The notes under the pieces are model-generated. The model was not told the origin of the DNA, did not search any database, and saw nothing but the letters and a program-made list of their open reading frames with translations. DNA of 64,000 bases. Source: Sphingomonas sp. Leaf9 (GTDB lineage: Bacteria > Pseudomonadota > Alphaproteobacteria > Sphingomonadales > Sphingomonadaceae). This document shows positions 1 through 8,872 of the stretch, in pieces. Position numbers and translations under genes: made by a program. The DNA lies in contig NZ_LMKC01000002.1 of NCBI RefSeq assembly GCF_001421355.1, forward strand, positions 62,001 to 126,000, written 5' to 3'. Numbering within the stretch: position 1 is the stretch's first letter; each line of letters opens with the position of its first letter.

Positions 1-1529
1 GTGAACATCACCGCCGCCGGAATGCGGTTCAGCGCCTGTAGCGCGGGCAGGCTGGCGCAGCGGGCACCGGCGCGCAGCACCTGCTTCGTCCGGGCGTCCT
101 GCGGCTTGATGCGGACATGGGCGGCAAGGCCGCGGTCGGGCAGCTTCGACAAGAGCTTGCCGACCTGATCGACAGCAAGGTTGCCGAGCAGGAGCAGCGA
201 GACCAGCCCCGCCGTGCCCAGCACCCGCACCGCAGCATTCTTGCGCGACAGGAGCCACGGGATGACGACCCAGGCGAGCGCGACCGTGCCGGGAATCGCC
301 AGCAGCTGTGCGGCGGGACCCGAACGGATTTGCCAGAACAGCATCGCCACCGCGAACGCGGTGAACAGCGTCGTCACCGCCCAGCCGACGAAATTCGCCG
401 ACCGGCGCGCGCGCCATGTCGCGAAGATCGCCCCGATCAGGCCGATGATCGGGCCGGTCACGATCAGCAGGATCGTGCGGCCAGGCATGGTGTAGAGCGG
501 TTTCGCCTCGCGCACATTGTTCAGCCAGGTGCGCGCCAGTTCCTCCGACACGCCTTCGGGCCGGCCGAGGCATTGCGGGAACAACGTCGCGAACGCCGCC
601 GCCAGCACGCCGCCGGCGATCAGCGTCAGGACCAGCCGCACGCCCCAAGCCCTGGGGCTGATCCACGCCAGCAGCACCAGGAATGCGCCGCCCGCGACCA
701 CCGCCGACAGCCATACCGGGGTCAGCGCGTCGCAGCGCATGGCGTAATTGGCATTGGAGGCAAAGGCGACGAAGCCGATCGCGCTCGTGCCCGCAAGCGT
801 CGCGCCATAGACGGTCAGCCGCCGCGCCTCCGCCCGGTCCCAGACCCAGCGTAAGGCGACGATGCCGCCGGCCATCGCGCAATAGGGGAGCAGTTCGAGG
901 CCGATGGTGAGCGACAGCGCCGACGACAGCCCGACGACCCAACCGCCGCGCGCCTGTTTGGGGTCGGCGAGGCCGGCGACGGTCCAGGCGAGGCAGGCGA
1001 GCTGCCACCCGTGATGGTCGATGCGTTCGGGCATGAACATCAGCAGCGTCGACGAACATCCGAGCAGGAACAGCACCGCGAGCGGCCACGCGACCGGCGC
1101 GACCAGCCGCCGCGCCGTTACCGCCAGCGCCGCCATCGCAACCCCCATCGGCAGCAGCGGGGCGATGCCGACCGCCAGCTTCTCGGCCCAGACCGGGCCG
1201 GCAAACGGCTTGAACAGCAGGATCAGCCCGGCGATCGGCAGGTCGACCAGCCGCGACCAATGGATGTCGAGGCCGCCGGGCGGGTTCAGCCGGTACTGTC
1301 GCAGGTCGTACCAGCCCTGGCCGCCCATCCACGCCCGCACCTGCATCAACCGCATATTGTCGTCGGTGTCGGACAGGGCCAGCCAGTGGACCGCATTCCA
1401 GCGTTGCCACAGGAACCAGGCGGCGATCGCCATCCACGCCAGCAATAGCCAGCGCCGCCAGTGACGGTCGAGTTCGTTGCGGCGCGCGGGCGTGTCGGTC
1501 AAAATCGCTTTCCCCAAGCCGCCACGCAT
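1..1529 (-). CDS. Polytopic membrane protein, GT-C glycosyltransferase-like (partial, 3' end outside window)
   Basis: An open frame with no stop runs from an ATG at 1529 down to the left edge. The N-terminus has a cytoplasmic stretch, a Trp-rich transmembrane helix (WLLLAWMAIAAWFLW) and then a loop with SDTDDNMRLMQVRAW and LNPPGGLDIHWSRL. Acidic first periplasmic loops like this are typical of GT-C/ArnT-like membrane glycosyltransferases. Many hydrophobic helices follow. The visible C-terminal part reads CASLPALQALNRIPAAVMF, a soluble tail. Role inferred: polyprenyl-linked sugar transfer or surface glycan work, consistent with GtrA and a methyltransferase next door. An alternative TTG start at 1502 has a better ribosome site (GGGGAAAG). 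The family call is from pattern only; the substrate is unknown. Confidence 0.7.
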   Translation of the reverse strand, partial: MRGGLGKAILTDTPARRNELDRHWRRWLLLAWMAIAAWFLWQRWNAVHWLALSDTDDNMRLMQVRAWMGGQGWYDLRQYRLNPPGGLDIHWSRLVDLPIAGLILLFKPFAGPVWAEKLAVGIAPLLPMGVAMAALAVTARRLVAPVAWPLAVLFLLGCSSTLLMFMPERIDHHGWQLACLAWTVAGLADPKQARGGWVVGLSSALSLTIGLELLPYCAMAGGIVALRWVWDRAEARRLTVYGATLAGTSAIGFVAFASNANYAMRCDALTPVWLSAVVAGGAFLVLLAWISPRAWGVRLVLTLIAGGVLAAAFATLFPQCLGRPEGVSEELARTWLNNVREAKPLYTMPGRTILLIVTGPIIGLIGAIFATWRARRSANFVGWAVTTLFTAFAVAMLFWQIRSGPAAQLLAIPGTVALAWVVIPWLLSRKNAAVRVLGTAGLVSLLLLGNLAVDQVGKLLSKLPDRGLAAHVRIKPQDARTKQVLRAGARCASLPALQALNRIPAAVMF

Positions 1530-1607
1530 TCTACGGCGGCTGTCCTGCCATGGTGGCAACACGCGCGCTGTATCGGATGGCGCGCAAAGGACAAGGGTGG
1601 CACGCGG

Positions 1608-2027
1608 GTGATCGCGCGGATCGAACGGTTGATGGCGGACGGGGTGCTGGGGCAGTTGATCCGCTTCGGCATCGTCGGCGGGCTATCGACGGTGATTTAT
1701 TCGGCGGTATATCTGCCGCTGGTCTATTATGTCCTGCCCGCCGGCTATGCCTTTGTCGCGGTCATTCCCGCGTTCGTCGTTGCCGCCGCCTTTGGCTGGG
1801 TGGCGCATGGCCGCTGGAGCTTTCAGGGGCACGGCACGCGCACCGGGGGTGCTGAACAGCCGATCAAGTTCCTGGTGGTGCAGGGGTTCGGCATGGTGCT
1901 GAACGGCCTCTTCACCTACGGCATGGTCGATCTGGCCGGGCTGGCCGACTGGACGCCGCTGATCCCCGCCGTGCTGGTGACGCCGTTCGCCACCTTCGCG
2001 CTCAATCGTTCATGGGTATTCAGATAA
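1608..2027 (+). CDS. GtrA family membrane protein (putative polyprenyl-phosphate-sugar flippase)
   Basis: The 139-residue product has four hydrophobic helices and the GtrA signature: an N-terminal LIRFGIVGGLSTVIYSAVY and a C-terminal FATFALNRSWVFR. GtrA proteins are thought to move undecaprenyl-phosphate-linked glucose or similar sugars across the inner membrane for glycan modification. The GTG at 1608 is chosen because it gives normal family length and has a purine-rich AAGGACAAGG upstream; ATG at 1632 is an alternative. It is followed after one base by the methyltransferase gene and diverges from the GT-C-like gene, so the three probably serve one surface-glycan pathway. The matching GtrB-like transferase is not adjacent; one is encoded at 7525-8550. 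Confidence 0.85.
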   Translation: MIARIERLMADGVLGQLIRFGIVGGLSTVIYSAVYLPLVYYVLPAGYAFVAVIPAFVVAAAFGWVAHGRWSFQGHGTRTGGAEQPIKFLVVQGFGMVLNGLFTYGMVDLAGLADWTPLIPAVLVTPFATFALNRSWVFR

Positions 2028-2028
2028 G

Positions 2029-2751
2029 ATGGACCGCATCGTTTACGACCGCATGGCGGCACACGACTCGACGCATTGGTGGTATCGTGCCCGCCGCGAG
2101 ATCCTGGCCGATTATGTCGAGCGCTATGCCGGATTGAAGCCCGGCGCGCGCATCCTCGAGATCGGCTGCGGCACCGGGCACAACCTGCCGATGCTGGGTG
2201 CGTTCGGCGAAGTCGACGCGATCGAGATCGATCCGGCGGCGCGGGAGATCGCCAGCGAACGGCTGGGCAAGCCGGTCGGTACCGCCCCGCTGCCGACGCT
2301 GGCCGGGGTGACTGGCCAGTATGACATGATCGCGGTGCTGGATGTGGTCGAGCATATCGAGGACGATGTGGCGACGTTCCGCGGCATGGCCGACCGTCTG
2401 GCGCCGGGTGGCAAGATTCTGGTCACGGTTCCGGCGCACCAGTGGATGTGGAGCGCGCACGACGTCGTGAACCACCACCACCGCCGCTATTCGAAGGCGA
2501 CGCTGGCCAAGGCGATTGCGGACGCGGGCCTGAAACATAACGGCCTGCGCTATTTCAATTCGCTGCTGTTTCCCGCCGCCGTCGCGGCCCGGGTCGCGGG
2601 CAAGATTCGTGGCAAGGACGACAGCGACGATTCGCCCCCGCCCAAGCCGCTCAACACCGCGTTCGAGGCGATCTTCCGGCTGGAACGGCATCTGCTGGGC
2701 CGTATCCCGATGCCGCCGGGGCTGTCGATCGTGACGCTGGTGACGAAGTAG
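2029..2751 (+). CDS. Class I SAM-dependent methyltransferase
   Basis: The 240-residue soluble protein has a Rossmann-type SAM-binding fold. Motif I is ILEIGCGTGHNL at residues 43-53, an acidic loop follows in DAIEIDP, and motif IV lies in MIAVLDVVEHIEDD, the usual layout of Methyltransf_11/23 enzymes. It starts one base after the gtrA stop and is presumably cotranscribed with it. Homologues next to glycan genes methylate sugars, lipids or quinones; the substrate here cannot be read from sequence. The HRRYSKATL segment near residue 156 is typical of methyltransferases found in surface polysaccharide clusters. Confidence 0.85.
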   Translation: MDRIVYDRMAAHDSTHWWYRARREILADYVERYAGLKPGARILEIGCGTGHNLPMLGAFGEVDAIEIDPAAREIASERLGKPVGTAPLPTLAGVTGQYDMIAVLDVVEHIEDDVATFRGMADRLAPGGKILVTVPAHQWMWSAHDVVNHHHRRYSKATLAKAIADAGLKHNGLRYFNSLLFPAAVAARVAGKIRGKDDSDDSPPPKPLNTAFEAIFRLERHLLGRIPMPPGLSIVTLVTK

Positions 2752-2847
2752 ACTTTGGGGCTCCAGCGCGTCGATAACCGTCACCGGACTTGATACGGTG
2801 TGGCATTTCGTCGGCGGTTGCTGGAGCATGATGATATGAAGCCTGCC

Positions 2848-2947
2848 CGTTCGTGCTGAGTGAAGTCGAAGACCCGTATCGAAGTACCCGCCCCAAACGG
2901 TCCTTTGATCCCCTTCGACAAGCTCAGTGGCTACTCAGGACGAACGA
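2848..2947. repeat. Intergenic inverted repeat, family D, copy 1
   Basis: The left arm (2848-2885) starts CGTTCGTGCTGAGTGAAGTC and its imperfect inverse (2908-2947) contains CCTTCGACAAGCTCAG and ends CTCAGGACGAACG. The arms can fold into a long hairpin. The same sequence recurs at 48685-48793 and, as a single degenerate arm, at 29531-29571. It sits in the 296-bp gap between the methyltransferase gene and the convergent ABC permease gene, where nothing else coding was seen. It probably forms a REP/MITE-like non-autonomous element; a transcript-ending role for the flanking convergent genes is possible. Confidence 0.75.
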
Positions 2948-3047
2948 GTCAGTCGCCAAGAAGTCGGTACCCTGGGTCACGCCCGGAGTGGCGGGTAAAG
3001 GACCAGCTCCGCCGACGCCGCAGGGCAAGATCAGTGGCATGGGCGCG

Positions 3048-4270
3048 CTACCCCCGCCTGAACCACTTCCACTTCGGCCCCGCCGATTGCAGCACGCCGC
3101 GCCGGAACAGCCGTGCGCCGACGCTGATGGTGATCGCGACCCACAGCAGCTGCCACGCGAGCGCCGCGACGTGCGGCCAGATCGCGGCGCTGGTCGCGGC
3201 GCGGCCCGCCATGGCGAAGGGGGAGCTGAACGGAAACAGTTCGGCGGCGGTCGCGATCCAGCTGTCGGGGCGGCCGATCGCGGCCAGCGCGAAACCGAAC
3301 ATCGCCATCTGGAAAATGGTGATCGGCAGCGACAGCATCTGGATTTCGCGCGGGGTCGATGCCTGTGCGCCGACGGTCAGGAATACCGACCCCAGCAGCA
3401 TATAGGCCAAAGTGAAATACAGGATGTAGAGCAGCGCGAACCCCGGAAAGCCGATCGCGGGGGCGATGCCCGACAGCCCTTGGGCAAGATCGGGCGGAAG
3501 CAGCGCGCCGACATTGACCCCGACCGCCACCCAGAAGGCGAGGAACAGGATCGCTACGCCGAACATGCCGATCAGCTTGCCGAGGAACACCGATTCCAGC
3601 GGCACGGCGGCGGCCAGCACCTCGATCACCTTGTTCGAGCGTTCTTCCGCCATGGTGCCGACCGCCTGTCCCGCCAGCATCAGCGTGACGACGAACAGCG
3701 TGACGACGGCAAAGGTGCCCGCCGCGCTCTTTTCGCCCAGCGACGTGCTGTCGCGCGCGACGCGGGTGAAGGTCGGGCGCGACAGCGGCGCACCGCCCAG
3801 CCCCGTGCGCCGGTCGCGCTGCGCCTGTTCGGCCAGCACCGCCAGATATTTGACGGTGGTCGAGGCGGGGTTGGCATGGATCAGTTGCGGCCGGTCGAGC
3901 GGGCCGTAGAGGACCGAGGGCACGTCGATATCAGGGTTCGACAGCAACGCGCGCGCCTGTGCGGCGGGATCGGCGGCAGGCGCGATGGTGGCGAGCGGCG
4001 GCAGGCCGCGATCGGTCGCGACGGCGGGCCGGACCCGCGCATCGGCGGCCAGCAGCCGCGCGGCATCGTCGAGCGTGGCGATGGCGTAGATCTTTTCCTT
4101 GCCCTCCGCGCCCTGACCCACGGTCATCGCGCCCAGGCTGCCCATCAGGCCGAAGCCGATGAAGAGCAGCGGGGCGAGCAGGAACAGCAGGAACATCGGC
4201 GTCATCACCGTCGCGGTGAAATCGCGCCGGGCGATGGTCAGCGTCTGGCGGATCAGCTTGGCAGGCGCGC

Positions 4271-4274
<4 letters not shown>
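3048..4274 (-). CDS. ABC-2 type transporter permease (NatB/YhaP-like)
   Basis: The 408-residue inner-membrane protein has one N-terminal helix (about residues 25-45), a large extracytoplasmic domain (about 50-190) and a C-terminal bundle of about five helices. This is the ABC2_membrane_3 (NatB-like) arrangement of export permeases. EERSNKVIEVLAAAVPLES marks the conserved cytoplasmic coupling segment before the third helix. Its ATG overlaps the stop of the upstream ATPase gene (ATGA), so the two are translated together and form one exporter. Related pairs move sodium, drugs or lipids; the substrate is not evident here. Confidence 0.9.
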
Positions 4275-5245
<971 letters not shown>

Positions 5246-5266
5246 GGAAAAGCGTAGCGGGGGGAA

Positions 5267-6331
5267 GTGATCCAAGACAAGGCCATCCCGACCGATATCG
5301 TCGCGCGGATACGTACGCAGGCGGCCGAATGCGGCTTCGTTGCGTGCGGTATCGCCCGCGCCGATGCCGCGCCGCGCACCGCCGCGCGGCTGCGCGAATG
5401 GCTGGACGAGGGGCGGCACGGGTCGATGATCTGGATGGAGGAGCGCGCCGAGCAGCGCGGGTCGCCCGCCGGATTGTGGAGCGAGGTGCGTTCCGTCATC
5501 GCGCTCGGCATGAGTTATGCGCCCGCCGCCGATCCGCTGGCGCTGGCGGGGGTGGGCGACCGGGGGCGCATCTCGGTCTATGCGCAGGGTGGCGATTATC
5601 ATGACGTGGTCAAGAAGGCGCTGAAACGGCTGGGCCGCTGGTTGGCACAGGAATCGGGCTGCGACCTGAAGGTATTCGTCGACACCGCGCCGGTAATGGA
5701 AAAGCCGCTGGCAGAAGCCGCGGGGCTGGGGTGGCAGGGCAAGCATACCAATCTGGTCAGCCGGGATCATGGCAGCTGGCTGTTCCTCGGCGCGATCTAC
5801 ACCACGCTGGACCTCGCGCCCGACCGGGCCGGGCGGGATACGTGCGGGTCGTGCGATGCGTGCCAGCGGGCGTGCCCGACGGATGCGTTTCCGGCACCCT
5901 ATCGACTGGATGCGCGGCGCTGCATCTCCTACCTGACGATCGAACATGCAGGACCCATCCCGCACGACCTGCGCGAAGGGATCGGCAACCGCATCTATGG
6001 CTGCGACGATTGCCTGGCGGTGTGTCCGTGGAACAAGTTTGCAGCAACAGCGGCGGCGAACCGGGCGTTTGCGGCACGGGCGGAACTGGCCGCGCCGCGC
6101 CTGGTCGACCTGATCGCGCTGGACGATGCCGCGTTCCGTGAGGTGTTCCGCGGATCGCCGATCAAGCGGATCGGACGCAACCGCATGGTCCGCAACGCGC
6201 TGATCGCGGCGGGAAACAGCGGCGATGCGGCGCTGGTGGCGCCGGTGCGTGCGGCGTGCGGCGATGCCGACCCGGTGGTGGCGGAGGCGGCGGCGTGGGC
6301 GCTGGCGAAGCTGGGGGACGTGCCGGGCTGA
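5267..6331 (+). CDS. queG: Epoxyqueuosine reductase
   Basis: QueG reduces epoxyqueuosine to queuosine in tRNA, the last step of queuosine synthesis, using cobalamin and two [4Fe-4S] clusters. The 354-residue protein shows [12 protein letters not shown] (cysteines 193, 196, 199, 203) and [10 protein letters not shown] (246, 249, 253), with a further Cys219 in [20 protein letters not shown] at 138-146 carries the conserved catalytic aspartate. A short HEAT-like C-terminus (residues 310-350) is also standard. The start is GTG at 5267, close behind a G-rich stretch. The gene is monocistronic and divergent from the ABC exporter. Cobalamin dependence is notable given cobT at 8869-10698. Confidence 0.95.
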   Translation: MIQDKAIPTDIVARIRTQAAECGFVACGIARADAAPRTAARLREWLDEGRHGSMIWMEERAEQRGSPAGLWSEVRSVIALGMSYAPAADPLALAGVGDRGRISVYAQGGDYHDVVKKALKRLGRWLAQESGCDLKVFVDTAPVMEKPLAEAAGLGWQGKHTNLVSRDHGSWLFLGAIYTTLDLAPDRAGRDTCGSCDACQRACPTDAFPAPYRLDARRCISYLTIEHAGPIPHDLREGIGNRIYGCDDCLAVCPWNKFAATAAANRAFAARAELAAPRLVDLIALDDAAFREVFRGSPIKRIGRNRMVRNALIAAGNSGDAALVAPVRAACGDADPVVAEAAAWALAKLGDVPG

Positions 6332-6353
6332 CGCAGGATCGGCGGGTCGGGCG

Positions 6354-7013
6354 TCACGCCCCGCTTTGCCGGCGGACGGCGGCAAGGTCGCCATCGGGGC
6401 GGCCCTGCACATGCGCCCAGTCGCGGAATTTCCAGTCGCCGCCCCACACCAGCCCCTCGGCCTTCGCCACCCTGCCCAGCGCGCGGAAGAACATATGGGC
6501 GTCGGGTTCGCGCCAATACCAGCGTTCGTCGACCAGGTCGGCGGCCCAGGCGGCGGGCAGGCCGTCGGGGGTCTGGGCATTGTGGAAGCTGAAGCGAACC
6601 TTGCTGGAGCCGGCGCGGAACAGGCGGTCCTGCACCGCGACCGATCGCCAGCCATAGACGATCATCGGGCGAAAGCGTTCGGCGCGCAGCCGGGCGATGA
6701 CCGCGACAACGCGCGGGCGGAAGCGGGGATGGAGGCTGGCGAGCTTGCGCTCCTGCGGCCAGTTGCTGCTGTCGCCGTCCCAGCGCGCCGGGGCCGCGCG
6801 CAGCCGGGCGAGCGTCGCGCCACCGGGATCGATCCTGCCGTCGGGTGCGATGCCGAAGCGGTCCTGCGCCACGCGGATGGCCGCGATCAGGCGGGGGCCG
6901 GCGATGCCGTCGATCCCGCCCGGCTCGATCCCGCCGCGCAGCAACAGCCACTGCACCATGCGCACATCGTCCGCCCGGTTCGCGCCGCCTTCACCGACCG
7001 TCGCCTCGATCAT
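6354..7013 (-). CDS. Peptidoglycan-binding domain plus M15-type peptidase
   Basis: The 219-residue protein has an N-terminal peptidoglycan-binding-like domain (TVGEGGANRADDVRMVQ, residues 5-21; GIDGIAGPRLIAAIR, 33-47) and a C-terminal zinc peptidase of the M15C/VanY-endolysin type. Candidate ligands are H144 (SFHNAQTPDG), D159 (AADLVD) and H201 (DWAHVQ), with D193 near the active site. Such enzymes cut L-Ala-D-Glu or D-Ala-D-Ala peptide bonds in murein. No signal peptide is visible, so release to the wall would need a holin, a secretion system or lysis. No phage or secretion genes adjoin it. The stop of queG lies 22 bp away in convergent orientation. Confidence 0.75.
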   Translation of the reverse strand: MIEATVGEGGANRADDVRMVQWLLLRGGIEPGGIDGIAGPRLIAAIRVAQDRFGIAPDGRIDPGGATLARLRAAPARWDGDSSNWPQERKLASLHPRFRPRVVAVIARLRAERFRPMIVYGWRSVAVQDRLFRAGSSKVRFSFHNAQTPDGLPAAWAADLVDERWYWREPDAHMFFRALGRVAKAEGLVWGGDWKFRDWAHVQGRPDGDLAAVRRQSGA

Positions 7014-7083
7014 CGCCCGTTCCTCGTTCCATTGCTGGGGGCGGGGACGCTGGCGGTCGAAATCCTACATTGCAAGCCGGGGA

Positions 7084-7425
7084 TCAGCGGGGCCGGGCGC
7101 GCGCTGCCGCGACCTGTTCGCGCAGCGCCCGGACGCGCCGGTCGATCGCGGCGGTGTCGGCAAAGGCGGGACCGCCGCCGCGTGCCTGCCGCGCGAGGCG
7201 TTCGACCATCACGCTTTCCGCATAGAGCGCGCGCGCTTCCGACCGGCTGAGATCGCCGCGCCGCCGCCCGTCGCGGATCGCGCGGTTGACGTCGCCGACG
7301 CCACTGTCGAACGCAGGGGCTCGCGGGGCGGGCATTTCGCGCACGGCGCTGCGACCCCCGTCCCAGATTTGCGCGGCGGCGGGTGCGCTCAGCAACAGCG
7401 GCAGGATCAGCAGGATCGCACGCAT
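7084..7425 (-). CDS. Small secreted/periplasmic protein of unknown function
   Basis: The 113-residue product begins with a clear Sec signal peptide (MRAILLILPLLLSAPAAAQ, cleavage probably after AAAQ or AAA). The mature region is charged and helix-prone, rich in Arg and Ala (DVNRAIRDGRRRGDLSRSEARALYAESV), with no recognised catalytic motif. Many sphingomonad genomes encode small Arg-rich periplasmic proteins of this kind, so a true gene is likely. It lies between the M15 peptidase gene and the divergent glycosyltransferase gene. Function is not known. Confidence 0.7.
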   Translation of the reverse strand: MRAILLILPLLLSAPAAAQIWDGGRSAVREMPAPRAPAFDSGVGDVNRAIRDGRRRGDLSRSEARALYAESVMVERLARQARGGGPAFADTAAIDRRVRALREQVAAARARPR

Positions 7426-7524
7426 CGACGTTTCTCCTCGGGCGGATGGTTGATCCTATCGGGTGACGCGGAAACACGCCATCCGGCTTTTCCTGTCGCG
7501 CGGCTTGGGGTAACGCCACGCCCC

Positions 7525-8550
7525 ATGATCCGTCCCGCGCTGTCCATCGTCGTCCCTTGCTATAACGAGGCCGCGTGCCTCGACGTGCTGCACGCCCGCA
7601 TTTCGGCGGCGGCGCACGCGGTGGTGGGTGACGATCACGAAATCGTGCTGGTGAACGACGGGTCGCGCGACCAGAGCTGGGCCGTCATGGAGCGGCTGGC
7701 GGCGGCCGATCCCCGGCTGGTCGCGATCAACCTGTCGCGCAACCACGGGCATCAGCTGGCACTGACCGCGGGCCTCGACCTGTGTGCGGGCGAACGCATC
7801 CTCATCATCGACGCCGACCTGCAGGACCCGCCCGAATTGCTGGCCGACATGATCGCGACGATGGAGTCGGAGGGCGCCGATGTCGTATATGCAGTGCGGC
7901 GCAAGCGCGAGGGCGAGACGTTTTTCAAGAAGCTGACCGCCGCTGCCTTCTACCGCGTGCTCGACCGGGTGACCGATACGCCGATCCCGCTCGACACCGG
8001 CGATTTCCGGTTGATGAGCCGGCGGGCGCTCGATGCGTTCCTCTCGCTGCCCGAACAGGCGCGCTTCATTCGCGGCATGGTGGCGTGGGTCGGGTTCCGG
8101 CAGGTGCCGTTCCCCTATGACCGCGACGAGCGGCTGGCGGGCGAGAGCAAATATCCGCTGGGCAAGATGATCCGCTTTGCCCTCGACGCGGTGACCGGCT
8201 TTTCCACTGCGCCGCTGCGCCTCGCCAGCCATATGGGGCTGGTGCTGACCGGTCTGTCGCTGTTGCTGTTCGCCTATATCGCGATCGGGTGGATTTCGGG
8301 CAGCGCGGTGCAGGGGTGGACGTCGACGATGCTGGTCGTCGTATTCCTGGGCGCGGTGCAGATGTTCGTGCTGGGCATGATCGGCGAATATCTGGGTCGC
8401 CTGTATGTCGAATCGAAGCGGCGGCCGCTGTATCTGGTCGCCGACGTCGCCGGGCCGGTGAAGGGGCGGGCCAGTTTGGGCTATCGTGCGGGGGATCGGG
8501 GTGAGGTCACCGTGTCGCCGGTCTTGCCCGACATCGCCGATCAGGGGTGA
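7525..8550 (+). CDS. GtrB/DPM1-like family 2 glycosyltransferase
   Basis: The 341-residue protein has a GT2 catalytic domain (SIVVPCYNEAA, 7-17; VLVNDGSRD, 41-49; IIDADLQDPPE, 94-104) and two C-terminal transmembrane helices (about 245-265 and 280-302) ending in FVLGMIGEYLGRLY. This is the bactoprenol glucosyltransferase/dolichol-phosphate mannosyltransferase layout. It should transfer a sugar from a nucleotide donor to undecaprenyl phosphate at the inner membrane. The ATG at 7525 matches the usual N-terminus. It could feed the GtrA flippase and GT-C-like protein encoded at the left edge, about 5 kb away (inference). Confidence 0.9.
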   Translation: MIRPALSIVVPCYNEAACLDVLHARISAAAHAVVGDDHEIVLVNDGSRDQSWAVMERLAAADPRLVAINLSRNHGHQLALTAGLDLCAGERILIIDADLQDPPELLADMIATMESEGADVVYAVRRKREGETFFKKLTAAAFYRVLDRVTDTPIPLDTGDFRLMSRRALDAFLSLPEQARFIRGMVAWVGFRQVPFPYDRDERLAGESKYPLGKMIRFALDAVTGFSTAPLRLASHMGLVLTGLSLLLFAYIAIGWISGSAVQGWTSTMLVVVFLGAVQMFVLGMIGEYLGRLYVESKRRPLYLVADVAGPVKGRASLGYRAGDRGEVTVSPVLPDIADQG

Positions 8551-8605
8551 CGGTCCCGCTTTGACCTTCGTCACGCCTGCCTTCGCGGTAGGGGCGAAGC
8601 GGGTA

Positions 8606-8872
8606 TCAGGGTTGGACCGGACGGACGTTGCCCGCCTCGCCCAGCAGCCACGACCGGATCGCGCTGGCGAGGTTCGGCGGATCGTCGCCTTCGATCCGCA
8701 ACCCGTCGATCGCCGCGACCAGCGCCGACAGCGGCAGCGACCGCCGCGCCGCCGCATCCTCCAGCGCCGCCCAGAAGCCGGGTTCTAGGCTGATCGAGGT
8801 CGCGTGGCCGGCGATGGTGATCGACCGCTTCACCGGCCCGCGAAAGCCGCCCGGCGGCGCGAGCGGCTTCAC
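8606..8872 (-). CDS. Ribbon-helix-helix domain protein
   Basis: The 88-residue protein contains [43 protein letters not shown], which fits the RHH_4 family: a beta strand followed by two helices forming a dimeric DNA-binding unit. Its start overlaps the cobT stop by 4 bp (ATGA), so it is translated after CobT in one transcript. It may autoregulate the cobT operon, but no operator was identified. Proteins of this family are common beside alphaproteobacterial housekeeping genes and mostly uncharacterised. Confidence 0.8.
   Translation of the reverse strand: MKPLAPPGGFRGPVKRSITIAGHATSISLEPGFWAALEDAAARRSLPLSALVAAIDGLRIEGDDPPNLASAIRSWLLGEAGNVRPVQP

Noticed and set aside
1461..1607. Longer N-terminus for the GtrA protein starting at 1461
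   Set aside because: The extra 49 residues are not hydrophobic or family-like and would overlap the 5' end of the divergent gene; the GTG at 1608 gives normal length.
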